64,000 bases of DNA from Trichaptum fuscoviolaceum (GCA_910574455.1 CAJSYZ010000007.1:744001-808000), one strand, 5' to 3'. Shown: positions 11,364-21,099, counted from the first letter of the stretch. A program made the numbers and translations. The notes: a model not told the origin generated them from the letters alone.

Positions 11364-11374
11364 ACTTTTGACCT
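11364..11374 (-). promoter_or_regulatory. Gypsy-1 primer-binding site, complementary to its own LTR
   Basis: Two bases inside the 5' LTR, the sense strand reads AGGTCAAAAGT. Its exact 11-base complement ACTTTTGACCT lies in the same LTR (sense strand, plus-strand coordinates 11672-11682), about 33 bases downstream of an ATAAATAG box. This is the arrangement of Tf1/sushi self-priming elements. Confidence 0.75.
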
Positions 11375-11376
11375 AA

Positions 11377-12206
11377 TGTTACGACCGTCGGGAATTGTAG
11401 CGGGAAACAGTTTCGGGAAACTGGAATTCGCGACAAGAACCCGCGTTCGGGAATCTGGATTCGCGACTGGGAACGAGCGTGGGAATTCAGGCGGGAAACG
11501 CGCGGGATTCTATCCAGGCGCGTCGCGGGATTCTCAAGGCCAGCTAGGACTCTTCACTGCTTTGAACGTCAAGTAAGCGGATCCCTAAGGAAGCACTCCA
11601 CAAGTAAGTATTGCGCAACTAACTACACAGGAGAAAAGAGAGAGATCGCACCTAAGGAAGCACTCCACAAGAGGTCAAAAGTGGGGTGCTCCTTACGATG
11701 CCTACAGCTATTTATCTACTTCGTAAAGACTGTATAGTTAATCTACGCTAAGTGTCCTTGCGCAATGCGCACCTATCTACTACAAACGATACATGCTACG
11801 ACCGCACTGCTAGGCATGTCTATCCCGTCTCTCCAGATGGCTACGGCCTGTCCGTGGACGTCAGCGTCCGGTCCGGGGCCGCGACTAGCCAGACTAGGTA
11901 TGCCAGACTGTTGCAGGTCGTCACCTTGAGGTACTAACGGATTAATGAGCGTATGTTGATAAGTGAATGTACGTGTGCCGTGGCGGGTCGTCGTAAATGA
12001 ATGTGTGTATGCGTGCATGGTGGTCGGGACGGTGGTGCGGGATAGGTCACGTGAGCGGGGGATCTTGCGGGGGATCGTGCGAGTCGGGAAAGGGGTTTCG
12101 CGCGGGGAATCCAATGGCGGGATTCTCCCCGCGGGATTGTCTGCTCATGTCGGGATCCTTGGCGGGAAAGTGCGGGAAATGAGAAAAGGGGCCTGGGATC
12201 TCGACA
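11377..12206 (-). repeat. Gypsy-1 5' LTR (promoter LTR)
   Basis: 830 bp. On the minus strand a TATA-like ATAAATAG lies at plus-strand 11708-11715 and the candidate transcript start/primer motif at 11672-11682. The motif sits in a hairpin-like context (GCACyCCAC ... GTGGAGTGC). GGGAAT-type words recur throughout. Confidence 0.9.
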
Positions 12207-12538
12207 AATCCCGAACAGAACCCGGTATACTGAAACCCGAATCGCGACCTTGGCAAGATCCCCGAAAGGATCCCCCGCTCTCTGATCCCAGAAGAACCTC
12301 TGCTTCGCCATGCATTCTCCTGCTAAGAGTTCCGCCCCGCTACGACCTCCTCGCCCCTGCTTGTCCTCGCCCACGTCTCCTCGTCAGTCCCCCGCCTCGT
12401 CCCCGCGTCTCGATCCATCCCTAGCCCGCCTCGTCGTTCCCCCGACTCTAGGATGGTCCCCCGCTCGCTCCCCGCTCCCGTCATGCTCTGTTCCCCGCTC
12501 CAGTGAACCCCGTACCTCGCCATAGTCCCGAAGTCACT

Positions 12539-12598
12539 CACCATAGCCACCGCCATAGCCATAGCCTGCCACAGCCATAGCCATAGCCATAGCTATCC
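12539..12598. repeat. CCATAG microsatellite within giant LTR copy A
   Basis: A short imperfect run of the hexamer CCATAG/CATAGC. The same run occurs in copy B at about 56199-56258. Confidence 0.8.
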
Positions 12599-12811
12599 CA
12601 GACCTCGTAGGTTCTCGACTATGCCCGGATACCAGATCCCGGCCTCACGTCCACAGTCATGAAGTGCAGTTAGGAGATTGATCCACTGCGTCCAAAGCCG
12701 ACCTCTGTCTGGCCTTGAGTAAGCCAACACGACAGCGGTCAAGGATTGCTGTCCCGCAATCCTGCCCGGTCACAAACCCTGCCCTGCGCTCGTCCCGCCA
12801 CGGTGCCCTAG

Positions 12812-14380
12812 TAGAGCATGACACGGGTGCAGGTCATCCGTGGGTACCTGCAGGTACCTGCGCTCAAATACCTGCGGTTCCAGGTGCACCTGTGCGCAGG
12901 TACCTGGTTCCCACGGTTACCTGCAGATCCAGGTTTGGATTTTTTGGGCCCAGGTACCTGCAGGTACCCGGTCAATCACGTGCGCTCACCTTGAGCGCGA
13001 CGAACGCAACGATGTACCACTACTTTCACCTACATTCTACTCGATATGTACCATTTTTTTCGTCATCCTCGAAGCCGCCTACTACAACGACAACATGCGC
13101 GATGACCGCCTCCTCGCCAACTGTGCGCTTGTCAGCGCCCGCCCGTCGCGCTCTCTGCGCGAGACCGCGAGACCGCAGCCGCTTGTCGCCCTCGACATGC
13201 TGCTCGTCCAGCAACCACAACACCCACCGTCATCGGCACTCATGATGCCGCGCTAAAAGCGGTACACGGCGTCAGCCAACTTCCACCGTTGTAACCTCCC
13301 CGTTGTAACCTCCCCGCCAACTGCGCGTTTGTCTGCCAGGCGAGGTCGGCTTCAACACAGAGGCTGCTTTTCCGTCGCGCTTCTCTCCATTCAGAGATTG
13401 CCTACAAGTCCTTCGCCCGCGTGGTCGACCGCAAGACAGAACACGACCGTGATGATTCCGTTGCACGCTTGCGCATTACACTCGATTACAACCATCCAGA
13501 TCAGGTCTCCCACCACTCCTTCGCTCGCCGTCGTATGTCCCAACCTCTATGAGCTCGACATCTTGCTGTATGGCCGCGGTGTGCCTATGCAACAGACGGA
13601 GGGTGCCGTTGACGCAGCGCGCATGTGCAAGACAGTCCCAGCAACCACTCTCGAAGCACCCTATGGAAGTTAAGTCTCAAAGCCGCCTACCATGATGACG
13701 GCCCCGTCGCGCCCAATGGCCGCCTCCTCGCCAACTGCGCGCAGACAACCGCAAAACAGAATGGGACCGCGGCGAAGATCAAGCTAGAATCTCGTAATGC
13801 AGAGGCTGAACTGGTCTTCTGGTACGTCTTTTTTCTTCTTTTTTCTTACCTTCATCGTACTAATCTCGCCATTGATCCCGCTCGTCGCCTTCGACATGCC
13901 GCTCGTCCAGCATCCGCAACACCCATCCTCGCCTATGGTCATGATGCAGCCCCACAAGCGGTGCGCATCGTCGGCCAACTTCCACCGTCGCAAGCCCTCG
14001 GTGCTCACCGCCGTCGTCCAGTTCCACCGCCTCCTCGCCCTCTTCAAGCCCATTCAGATTCGACCAAGCCTGAATCCTCTGGCGGCGAGGCAGTCGTCTC
14101 CCCGCCAGCCCTTTCGACTGGTCGTGGTCCATGCAAGGCTGTCCACCTCCAGGACATATGGTATGTTATTCATTATGTTTTTATCTTATTACTACACTAC
14201 TTACTGTTAACTACCTGCGGGTTGTATCAGGTACCTGCAATACCTGCAGGTAACGGGTCCAGGTAGACCCGGATCCGTTTCCCACGGTTCCGGGTCGGAT
14301 CCAGGTATCAGTTTTTTTGCGCAGGTACCTGCGCTTCGCGGATCCGGGTACACCTGCAGGTGCACCCGTGTCATGCTCTA
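12812..14380. mobile_element. Non-autonomous hAT element, copy 2 (1569 bp, inverted)
   Basis: Same TIRs as copy 1 but in reverse orientation. An 8-bp target duplication TGCCCTAG (12804-12811, 14381-14388) lies in the giant LTR, and the empty site is visible at 56465-56472. The subterminal CAGGTACCTG arrays are conserved at both ends. The interior carries host-derived F-box-like fragments on the plus strand and no transposase. Confidence 0.88.
13090..14150 (+). pseudogene. F-box-like family fragments carried by hAT copy 2
   Basis: Blocks of the DDRLLANCALVSA family appear out of register: RDDRLLANCALVSA at about 13100, then SEIAYKSFARVVDRKTEHDR, a shifted ITLDYNHPDQVSHHSFA, and ELDILLYGRGVP with QTEGAVDAARM at about 13380-13680. 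A second scrambled piece follows to about 14150. The order matches fragment 1 at 2546-2975, so the parent gene is the same family. Stops and frame changes rule out function. Confidence 0.5.
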
Positions 14381-14639
14381 TGCCCTAGCTAACCCCTTCG
14401 ACATCCTGTGCCTCTCGACCTGCCCTTGTTCGTCCACAGCCTGCCCCGCCAGGAATCCCGCCTCGCCGCGAACGCTGTCAAGCGTCCCCTCTGACAATCC
14501 CGCAACCCACGCTCGTTCACGGTTGGAGTCCTGTCAAGACTCCCCCACTCGTCCCGATTGGAGTCCCGCCAAACTCCCCCCGCTCGTTTCCCGACTAGAG
14601 TCTCGCCAGACTCCCCCGCTCATTCCCGGTAGAAACCCC

Positions 14640-14940
14640 GCTCGCTTCCCGGTTGGAATCCCGCTCCTTTCCCCCGCACGATCCCAGTCGAAAACCCGCT
14701 CGTTTCCCGCCTCGCGTCCCGTCTCGAATCCCTGCGCAAATCCCCCGCAGGATTCCCGCCTTCGATCCCGCCGCGATTCCCATCGCAACCCCAGCTAAGT
14801 TCCCGCTCTGATTCCCGAAAGATTCCCGCTACGATTCCCGGTCGAACCCTGTCTCGATTCCCGGTCAAAACCCGAACTCGATTCCCAGTCGAAACCCGAA
14901 CTCGATTCCCGGTCGAAACCCGAACCAGGTTCCCTGCATG
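14640..14940. repeat. CCCG-rich degenerate tandem repeat array in giant LTR copy A
   Basis: Repeated words such as GATTCCCG, AATCCCGC and CGAAACCCGAA occur every 10-25 bases. Near 14855-14935 a ~24-base unit is present about three times. A second array lies at about 22130-22330. Both arrays recur in copy B (about 56700-57010 and 57900-58110). Long open frames across them are composition artefacts. Confidence 0.75.
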
Positions 14941-15357
14941 ATCCCGTCGCGAATCGCGCGAGTTTCCCGTTGTCCAAGGGAAACCCCTTAGCCTCCCCGC
15001 TCCTCGATGCTAACCCCGTCTCGAGATAGCCCCAGGTGATTGGCCTGGCCACGCGCGTGCCAGCCAACTAGTCTTGTTAGTAGCGTCCTGTCCCGGCCCG
15101 CAGACCACATTCCCGCCACCCCGTGTGCGGGATTGATCTCATTGTCTGCAAGGACTCGAACCCCGTCCTTAGTCGCCCTGCCCCGCGCGCGCCTCACGAT
15201 TAGGCTTCGTTACGACATCGAAGCACCGGCTTCTTCGAAGTTGGTCCCTGTCGATCTCCCGCGACCCTGATCCACGCCAGAAGTTGTCTGCAACTTATCC
15301 CGAGACGATGTATGCATTACATCCGCCCCCCACGTTCGTTACCCCGCTGCCTGTGCG

Positions 15358-15937
15358 TGTTACGACACAGAGTGGATCTACGCGTTCTCAGGACCTCGGA
15401 CAATGTAAATCGGACGATCAGCGGCTATGCGAAGCGGTTCCACACTCTGGGAAGCACTTGACAAGTCAATTAAGCTATTCTACACATCAGAAGCACAAAT
15501 ATAACGTCACCTGGGAAGCACTTGACAAGAGGCCAAAAGTGGAGTGCTTCTCAGGCGGACGGGCGCTTTTGGCAAGCGCAGGAAGAACTATACAGTTCCT
15601 CCAAGCCACCGTCCGTACGGACCCGTGGTCCGATCCGAATTTGAAATACAAATAGAAAGATGAATAAGCATCGCTGGCGCGCCGGGTTTGAACCCAAGCG
15701 CACCAAAAGGTGTCCGTTAGTGAATAGAATGAAAAGAAACAATAATCCCGTGTGCAGACAGATGCAAAGGTGTACGCGCCGTACGGGCTTCGTACCGAGT
15801 GCGTACCGCTGACCGTACGAGACCGTACGAGTGTCTCGTACGATGTCAGGAATCGAAAGTAAATAAAAACATCAGTAAATCATAAGTAAACGGAAAACAA
15901 AAGAAAACAATAAGTAAATCCGTGGCGATTCCTGACA
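15358..15937 (-). repeat. Gypsy-2 3' LTR
   Basis: 580 bp, TG...CA. Indistinguishable from the 5' LTR on reading. The AGGCCAAAAGT/ACTTTTGGCCT motif is at 15530-15540. A dense cluster of CGTACG/GTACGAG words lies at about 15765-15845. Confidence 0.93.
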
Positions 15938-15952
15938 TTACCCCCCTCCAAG
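15938..15952 (-). other. Gypsy-2 polypurine tract
   Basis: The minus strand reads TTGGAGGGGGGTAA directly next to the 3' LTR, nearly the same as in Gypsy-1. Confidence 0.85.
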
Positions 15953-15994
15953 GACGCTGCTAAACAGCGTGCGTGTTCGTACCGATCCGTACGG

Positions 15995-18900
15995 TCACCG
16001 TACCGCCAATGGGTATTTGCGATGGAAAGCACGAATTCGAGCTTGTGCGTGTTCCATATTAGCCGCGTCGAGCCAGGTATCTTCGTCCGACTGGTAACCC
16101 TTCCATCGAACCAAATACTGAAGTTTCTGCGTACGGCCCGTACGACGCGAGTTCAGTATCTCCTGAACTTCGTACTCAATGTCCCCATTGATTGGTACGG
16201 GCTCGGGAGGGGTCTGTACACGTCCGGGGATTGTGTCCGACTGGTACTTGGTCAGGAGCGAGACATGGAAGACTGGGTGCACCTTCATCGAAGCTGGAAG
16301 TTTCAGCTCATAGTTTAGCGGACTTAGCTTTCGTACGACCTCGTACGGACCGAGTCGACGATGATTGAGCTTCCTGGCACCTGGCAAGGCTATATTGCGA
16401 GCCTCGAGCCAGACACGATCACCTGGTTCGATGTCCGGTACGTCCGTACGGTGCTGGTCGTAGTAGCGCTTCATACGATCCGCAGCAACTTCCAACGCGG
16501 CCTGGGCATCGTCCTGAGCCTTCTTCAGCATGTCTATACGGTCATCAGCTGCTGGTACGGTCGAAAGACCCGTACTCGGTACGATGGCGAACCCGGGCTC
16601 GTACCCGTACAACAGCGCGAACGGCGAGGTCCGAGTGGCTGAATGCGCACGAGTGTTGTGCGCAAACTCGGCCATAGGCAGCAGCCGAGCCCAGTTCTCC
16701 TGCCGAACATCTGTGAAGGCTCGAAGATACTGTTCGAGCTCCTGATTTACTCGTTCGGTCTGACCGTCAGTCTGAGGGTGGAAAGAAGTCGAAGTAGCAC
16801 CTTTAATACCAAGACGCTTGAAGAACTCCTTCATAAAGCGTGATACAAACTGTGGCCCGCGGTCCGAGATGATTTTTCGAGGCGTACCATGGTGTTTCCA
16901 AACCTCGGACACGAACAGTTCGGCCGTACGAGTCGAGTCAACGTCGGACGTCGTTGGTACGAAGTGCGCCTGCTTGGTGAGCCGGTCAACCACCACAAAG
17001 ATCGCGTCGAAACCCTCAGACGGTGGCAGCTGCGTGATAAAGTCGCAGGAGATGGTCTGCCATGGTCCGGACGGTACCTCGTTCGGTTCGAGCGGTCCGA
17101 CCGGTCGCTGGGGAATATTCTTGGTGCGCATACAGGTATCGCACCCGGACACGTACCGCTCGACAAAAGAAGACATCCCTGGCCACCAATAGTTGCGACT
17201 CACCAGCTCGTACGTCTTCCACCGTCCGGGGTGTCCCACCGGCAGAGAATCATGATGTAATTTCACAATATCTCGCCGAATTTCCTCGTCCTTCGGTACG
17301 TAGACCTTCCCTCGGTACAGCAGCAGTCCATCCTCCGTGTTCCAGTCCTCCAACTCCTTCTTCAAGGACACAGGGGCCTTCCCCTTCAGAGCCTCGATCG
17401 CCTCTACCAATTCCTCATCCCAACTCTTCGAACTCCGGATCCTTCGCAACAACGCCGTGTCCCCCTCGAGCCGTACCATGCCTCGACGCATCGCGTGCAG
17501 GCGAAACAAGTCTCTGTCCAACAGAGTCCGGTTCGTGTTGTCCGGACCATTTGGTTCGAGGTCGGTACGACGTGACATCGCGTCTGGCTTGCCCCCAAGC
17601 CGGCCAGGGCGATGTCGGATCGTGAAGTCGAACCGACTGAGAAAAATACTCCAGCGAGCTTGTCTGCGAGTGAGATTGCGAGCTTCAGAGAAGTAGAGCA
17701 GGTTCTTGTGGTCCGAGACAACGTCGATCTTGTGTGGAGACCCTTCGAGATAATGTCTCCACTCGTCGAGCGACCGTACGATAGCCAGTAGCTCCTTATC
17801 ATAGATCTCATAGTTTCGCTCCGCATCATTTAGCAATTTCGAGTAGAAAGCCACCGGATGAATCGTACCGTCCGTACCGACCTGCGACAGTACTGCACCT
17901 GTCGCAAAGTCAGAAGCGTCACACTCAAGAATAAATGGTTTCTCGAGGTCAGGCATGGCCAGCACCGGTGCTTGAGTGAATCGACGCTTCAACTCGTCGA
18001 ACGAGGCTTGTTGTCTCGTACCCCACTCGAACCGGACGTCCTTTCGAAGCAGTTCGGTCATAGGCCGTACGATCCGGGAGTAATCCTCGATAAACCGGCG
18101 ATAGAAGTTCGCAAAACCAAGGAAGGCTTGAATATCCTTGACCTTTGCAGGTGTAGGCCACTCCAGAACCGCCTTGACCTTGGCCGGGTCCATCGAAACC
18201 GTACCGGCTCCGATAACCATGCCTAGGTATTCCACAGAAGACTGGTGGAACTTACACTTCTCTGGCTTGACAAACAGGTCGTGCTTCTCGAGCCGTTCGA
18301 GTACGGTACGAACGTGCTCGACATGATCTTCCTCATTCTCAGAGAAAATCAGCAAATCGTCTAAATAGATGATTACAATCACCCCATTCAGATCTTTGAA
18401 GATGTCGTTCATCATGTGCTGGAACGTCGCCGGAGCATTGGTGAGTCCGAAGGTCATCACTGTCGGTTCGAAGTGGCCTTCCTGCGTACGAAAGGCCGCT
18501 TTCCACTCGTCTCCTTCCTTCATCCGTACGTTGTGGTACCCGGATCGAAGGTCTAAGGTCGTAAACACCTTCGCTTTCTTCAAGGCATCGACTAGCTCAG
18601 TGGTGAGAGGCAGTGGGTACCTGTTCTTCACAGTCATCGCATTGAGCTTGCGATAATCTACCACCATGCGCAGCGAACCGTCCTTCTTCTTGATAAAGAA
18701 GACCGGAGCCGCAGCCGGAGACTTGGAGGGTCGAATGTACCCCTTCCTCAAGTTCTCCTCGATGAATTCCTTCAGCGCCGTACGCTCGTTCGGCGCCATG
18801 GGGTAGATCTTGCTGTAAGAAGGTACCGCACCCGGTACGAGGTCGATCGCATGGTCGTACGGTTTACGGGTGGGGAGGCGTTCTGCCCGGTCCTTCGAGA

Positions 18901-19726
18901 AGACTTTGGCGAAATCGCGGTACTGCGGCGGTACGAGTTCTTCGAACGACTTCTCGCCTTCCTTCACTGCAGTCTTCTCAGCAATTGCCTGAGACCAGGT
19001 GTACGAAGCGGCGATCCGCTGTGCGAAATCCGGGTCATCCGTGACAAAGAATTCCTCAGAATCGTGATAAACATCCCAATACTTCTCAGAATACCGGAAG
19101 CCTGGCGGAACTTTGTCTCGTTCGCTGACCGGTTCGTCCGTACCACCCGAGTCGTACGGTTCGTCCTCGAGCTCAGCTACCGTCACTCGAGTTCGAGGAG
19201 GTGGCTGAGGCTTCGCGCGGCGTGCGCGGTTCGAGGTCTCCGTACGAGCCGTGCGCACTGCGTCTGACTCCGGGGGACCTTCCATCTGAAACTCCGTACG
19301 GTCCGTACGAGGCTGACAGGCCTTCGCACAGCGCATAAAAGTCATCTGGTCGTTTGCCCAGTCGATCTCTGGGTTGTGGAGTCGCAGCCAGTCGACCCCA
19401 ATAATCAGGGGATAGTCCCCAATGTCCGCCACCACTGCAGTCACGTTCTCAGTGTGCGATCCGACTGTTAAACTAATCGGCACTTCATCTGTGAGCCAGC
19501 CCACATTGTTCAAGGAGTTGTCTGCGTTGTACAACCGCGTACGAGGGACCAAAGGTCTCGTACGGAGCCCGAACCGTTCGACAACCGTACGGTTAATAAA
19601 TATCGATGAGGCCCCACTGTCTAAGAAGGCTCTCATCCTTAAGATCTTTCTGCCATCGCTGACTCTCACAGGAAAACGAATGAACCGGCGCAACTTCTTG
19701 TCTATTGACTGTATACTAGTAGACAT
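15995..19726 (-). CDS. Gypsy-2 pol polyprotein (PR-RT-RNaseH-IN-chromodomain)
   Basis: 1243 codons from the first ATG at 19726; the same frame is open upstream into gag, so the natural product is probably a gag-pol fusion. Domains in order: aspartic protease (LDSGASSIF, ~residue 33), reverse transcriptase with the YLDD box (YLDDLLIFS, ~450), RNase H (DASDFATGAVL, ~600), integrase zinc finger (HHDSLPVGHPGR ... CDTCMRTK, ~845-870), and the integrase core with Asp residues in SCDFITQLP and ISDRGPQF (~955) and a Glu in NQELEQYLR. A chromodomain with YLVRWKGYQSDEDTW lies near the C-terminus (~1190-1225). All expected catalytic motifs are present. It copies element RNA into DNA and inserts it, with the chromodomain expected to bias insertion to marked chromatin. 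There are no internal stops, and the frame ends 58 bases before the 3' LTR. Confidence 0.95.
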   Translation of the reverse strand: MSTSIQSIDKKLRRFIRFPVRVSDGRKILRMRAFLDSGASSIFINRTVVERFGLRTRPLVPRTRLYNADNSLNNVGWLTDEVPISLTVGSHTENVTAVVADIGDYPLIIGVDWLRLHNPEIDWANDQMTFMRCAKACQPRTDRTEFQMEGPPESDAVRTARTETSNRARRAKPQPPPRTRVTVAELEDEPYDSGGTDEPVSERDKVPPGFRYSEKYWDVYHDSEEFFVTDDPDFAQRIAASYTWSQAIAEKTAVKEGEKSFEELVPPQYRDFAKVFSKDRAERLPTRKPYDHAIDLVPGAVPSYSKIYPMAPNERTALKEFIEENLRKGYIRPSKSPAAAPVFFIKKKDGSLRMVVDYRKLNAMTVKNRYPLPLTTELVDALKKAKVFTTLDLRSGYHNVRMKEGDEWKAAFRTQEGHFEPTVMTFGLTNAPATFQHMMNDIFKDLNGVIVIIYLDDLLIFSENEEDHVEHVRTVLERLEKHDLFVKPEKCKFHQSSVEYLGMVIGAGTVSMDPAKVKAVLEWPTPAKVKDIQAFLGFANFYRRFIEDYSRIVRPMTELLRKDVRFEWGTRQQASFDELKRRFTQAPVLAMPDLEKPFILECDASDFATGAVLSQVGTDGTIHPVAFYSKLLNDAERNYEIYDKELLAIVRSLDEWRHYLEGSPHKIDVVSDHKNLLYFSEARNLTRRQARWSIFLSRFDFTIRHRPGRLGGKPDAMSRRTDLEPNGPDNTNRTLLDRDLFRLHAMRRGMVRLEGDTALLRRIRSSKSWDEELVEAIEALKGKAPVSLKKELEDWNTEDGLLLYRGKVYVPKDEEIRRDIVKLHHDSLPVGHPGRWKTYELVSRNYWWPGMSSFVERYVSGCDTCMRTKNIPQRPVGPLEPNEVPSGPWQTISCDFITQLPPSEGFDAIFVVVDRLTKQAHFVPTTSDVDSTRTAELFVSEVWKHHGTPRKIISDRGPQFVSRFMKEFFKRLGIKGATSTSFHPQTDGQTERVNQELEQYLRAFTDVRQENWARLLPMAEFAHNTRAHSATRTSPFALLYGYEPGFAIVPSTGLSTVPAADDRIDMLKKAQDDAQAALEVAADRMKRYYDQHRTDVPDIEPGDRVWLEARNIALPGARKLNHRRLGPYEVVRKLSPLNYELKLPASMKVHPVFHVSLLTKYQSDTIPGRVQTPPEPVPINGDIEYEVQEILNSRRTGRTQKLQYLVRWKGYQSDEDTWLDAANMEHAQARIRAFHRKYPLAVR

Positions 19727-19803
19727 AGAAGGGACTGGGACATCATTTTCTAAACAAGAGAATCGGTTATGGGTCTCGAGCGGCGCGACGATGCGCTGAG
19801 ACC

Positions 19804-19816
19804 CTAGTTGAAACCC
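19804..19816 (-). promoter_or_regulatory. Candidate -1 ribosomal frameshift site, gag to pol
   Basis: In the gag frame the codons are TCG GGT TTC AAC TAG. The heptamer G GGT TTC (plus-strand 19810-19816) has the canonical X XXY YYZ form and ends 3 bases before the stop. A -1 slip enters the open pol frame. Whether a downstream stem or pseudoknot exists was not computed. Confidence 0.6.
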
Positions 19817-21003
19817 GATTCCTTCGAGAGGTGCGCCATAAGGACTTTGGCAGCATCAGAAACAGAGATTGGGTGTTCGGTCGTACCGCTCGGTACGAGG
19901 GGGGTCTCGTCCGAGACGTCAGCGATCGAAGCAGTGGGAGCTGGGGCCGGTACCTGGGGTGTCGAGGCCGTACTGATGTTCGTACGGTTCGAGGTATTAG
20001 ACGCGTGGCGCTTGGGGCACTTGGCGGACATATGACCTTTCTCGCCACAGTGGAAGCATAACCCCTTGCGCAGCGCCTCTTCCCTACTGATCTGGTCCAC
20101 CTCCATCGCGTTCGGGTCACGGTGGCTCGAGCCGGTACGAGGCTGGTTCGAGTTCGACATCTGACGCGTCTGGAAAGCAGTTCCAGTGCGCTGAGGGATG
20201 GGGTTGGTACGAGTTGTGGCACGGATGGCTCGCAGCTCATCATCGTAGACACAACAGGCCTTCACATACCCATCAAAGTCCTCAGGCATCTTCTTGAGCG
20301 TCAGGTCCGTACGAAAACGGTTCGAAAGTCCGTACCGGAACCAAGCAATCCATGGTTTATCGTCAGCAACCCACTTGGTCTTGACCTTGAGGGCCCTGTA
20401 GCGAGCAGCATACTCAGCCACGGTTCCAGTCTGCCTGAGAGCCATAATTTCGTTCTCAGCAGCAGCAACAGCATCAGCTTCACCATATCCAGCAGCCAGA
20501 GACTCCAAGAAAGTGTCCAACTTGTCGAAAATGGCGACCGGCTCGCCCTTGTGGATCGAGTCCATGTAGGGACGCACCCACTCGTCTGCAGGGCCTCGAA
20601 GGTAAGTCGCAGCGAACTGGCACTTCGTACGCTCGTCCGGGAACTCGTGCGGGCGCATAGAGATGTAGTTCCGTACCTGACCGGACCAAGCTTCGTACGA
20701 AAGCTTGTCCTTGTCCGCGGCATCGCCCTTGGGGCCGTAAAACAAGCCTGGGGGTGGAATCTTCGGACCCTTCGTACCGCGCGGTTCGGCGACGCGCGTT
20801 TCGAGCGCTCCCTTCAAGTATGCATTCTGCTGAAGCAACTGATCGATCTGCTCCCTCCAGGGGGCCATATACTGGTTCAGCATAGCTTGAGTCGCCTCAT
20901 CCATAGTTGGGGGTTGTGGGGGTACGGGTGCCTGCACGGGTGCGACGGGGGGCGCTCCAGGAGGGCCTCCGGGCGCAGGAACAGGCGGTGTAGCGTTCTG
21001 CAT
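19804..21003 (-). CDS. Gypsy-2 gag capsid protein
   Basis: 399 aa from ATG 21003 to TAG at 19804. A Pro-rich N-terminus is followed by a capsid-like region with LRGPADEWVRPYMDS, the conserved core of Ty3/Gypsy gag in fungi. A CCHC zinc knuckle (CFHCGEKGHMSAKC) lies at about residues 313-326, then a low-complexity tail. It forms the cytoplasmic particle in which reverse transcription takes place. The reading frame is intact. The gag stop is preceded by a -1 slippery heptamer, linking it to pol. The start codon lies about 96 bases inside the 5' LTR boundary. Confidence 0.92.
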   Translation of the reverse strand: MQNATPPVPAPGGPPGAPPVAPVQAPVPPQPPTMDEATQAMLNQYMAPWREQIDQLLQQNAYLKGALETRVAEPRGTKGPKIPPPGLFYGPKGDAADKDKLSYEAWSGQVRNYISMRPHEFPDERTKCQFAATYLRGPADEWVRPYMDSIHKGEPVAIFDKLDTFLESLAAGYGEADAVAAAENEIMALRQTGTVAEYAARYRALKVKTKWVADDKPWIAWFRYGLSNRFRTDLTLKKMPEDFDGYVKACCVYDDELRAIRATTRTNPIPQRTGTAFQTRQMSNSNQPRTGSSHRDPNAMEVDQISREEALRKGLCFHCGEKGHMSAKCPKRHASNTSNRTNISTASTPQVPAPAPTASIADVSDETPLVPSGTTEHPISVSDAAKVLMAHLSKESGFN

Positions 21004-21086
21004 CGTACGGGCGTTCGAGCGAAGCGAGCGTCGGCAGAATGGTTCGAACGGTACGAGTTTTTTCGCGCGAGGTAGTGAGAAAAAAG

Positions 21087-21097
21087 ACTTTTGGCCT
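21087..21097 (-). promoter_or_regulatory. Gypsy-2 primer-binding site, complementary to its own LTR
   Basis: The sense strand reads AGGCCAAAAGT two bases inside the 5' LTR. The exact complement ACTTTTGGCCT lies in the LTR at 21272-21282. Relative to Gypsy-1 both partners changed together (T:A to C:G), a compensatory change. Confidence 0.75.
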
Positions 21098-21099
21098 AA

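Larger units (their letters stand above)
3888..12206 (-). mobile_element. Gypsy-1 chromovirus (Ty3/Gypsy LTR retrotransposon), minus strand
   Basis: A complete insertion with 830-bp LTRs at 3888-4717 and 11377-12206 and a 5-bp target duplication AATCC (3883-3887, 12207-12211). The empty site is present in the second giant LTR at 55887-55891. Only two LTR substitutions were spotted by eye, so the insertion is young. The internal region encodes gag, then protease, reverse transcriptase, RNase H, integrase and a chromodomain. Despite its youth it carries a gag frameshift, an in-frame TGA in pol, and a hAT insertion at 6928-8509. Without the hAT it is about 6.7 kb. Confidence 0.92.

Noticed and set aside
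11364..11376. Conventional tRNA-primed PBS next to the Gypsy LTRs
   Set aside because: The expected TGG-starting tRNA 3'-end complement is not present beside the LTR. The self-complementary 11-mer explains the site better.
14373..14798. Long Pro/Arg/Ser-rich open frames in the giant LTRs (also around 22123-22425, 56376-57026 and 57784-58117)
   Set aside because: They are produced by CCCG-rich tandem words, appear on both strands and in several frames, and have no family resemblance.
14640..14940. Regularly repeated short words that could suggest a CRISPR-like array
   Set aside because: The units are degenerate, vary in spacing, have no unique spacers, and lie inside a eukaryotic LTR.
15672..15712. 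GGGTTCAAACCC on the minus strand in the Gypsy-2 LTR, similar to a tRNA B box
   Set aside because: No A box, anticodon arm or cloverleaf could be built around it. It is a 12-base palindrome inside the LTR.
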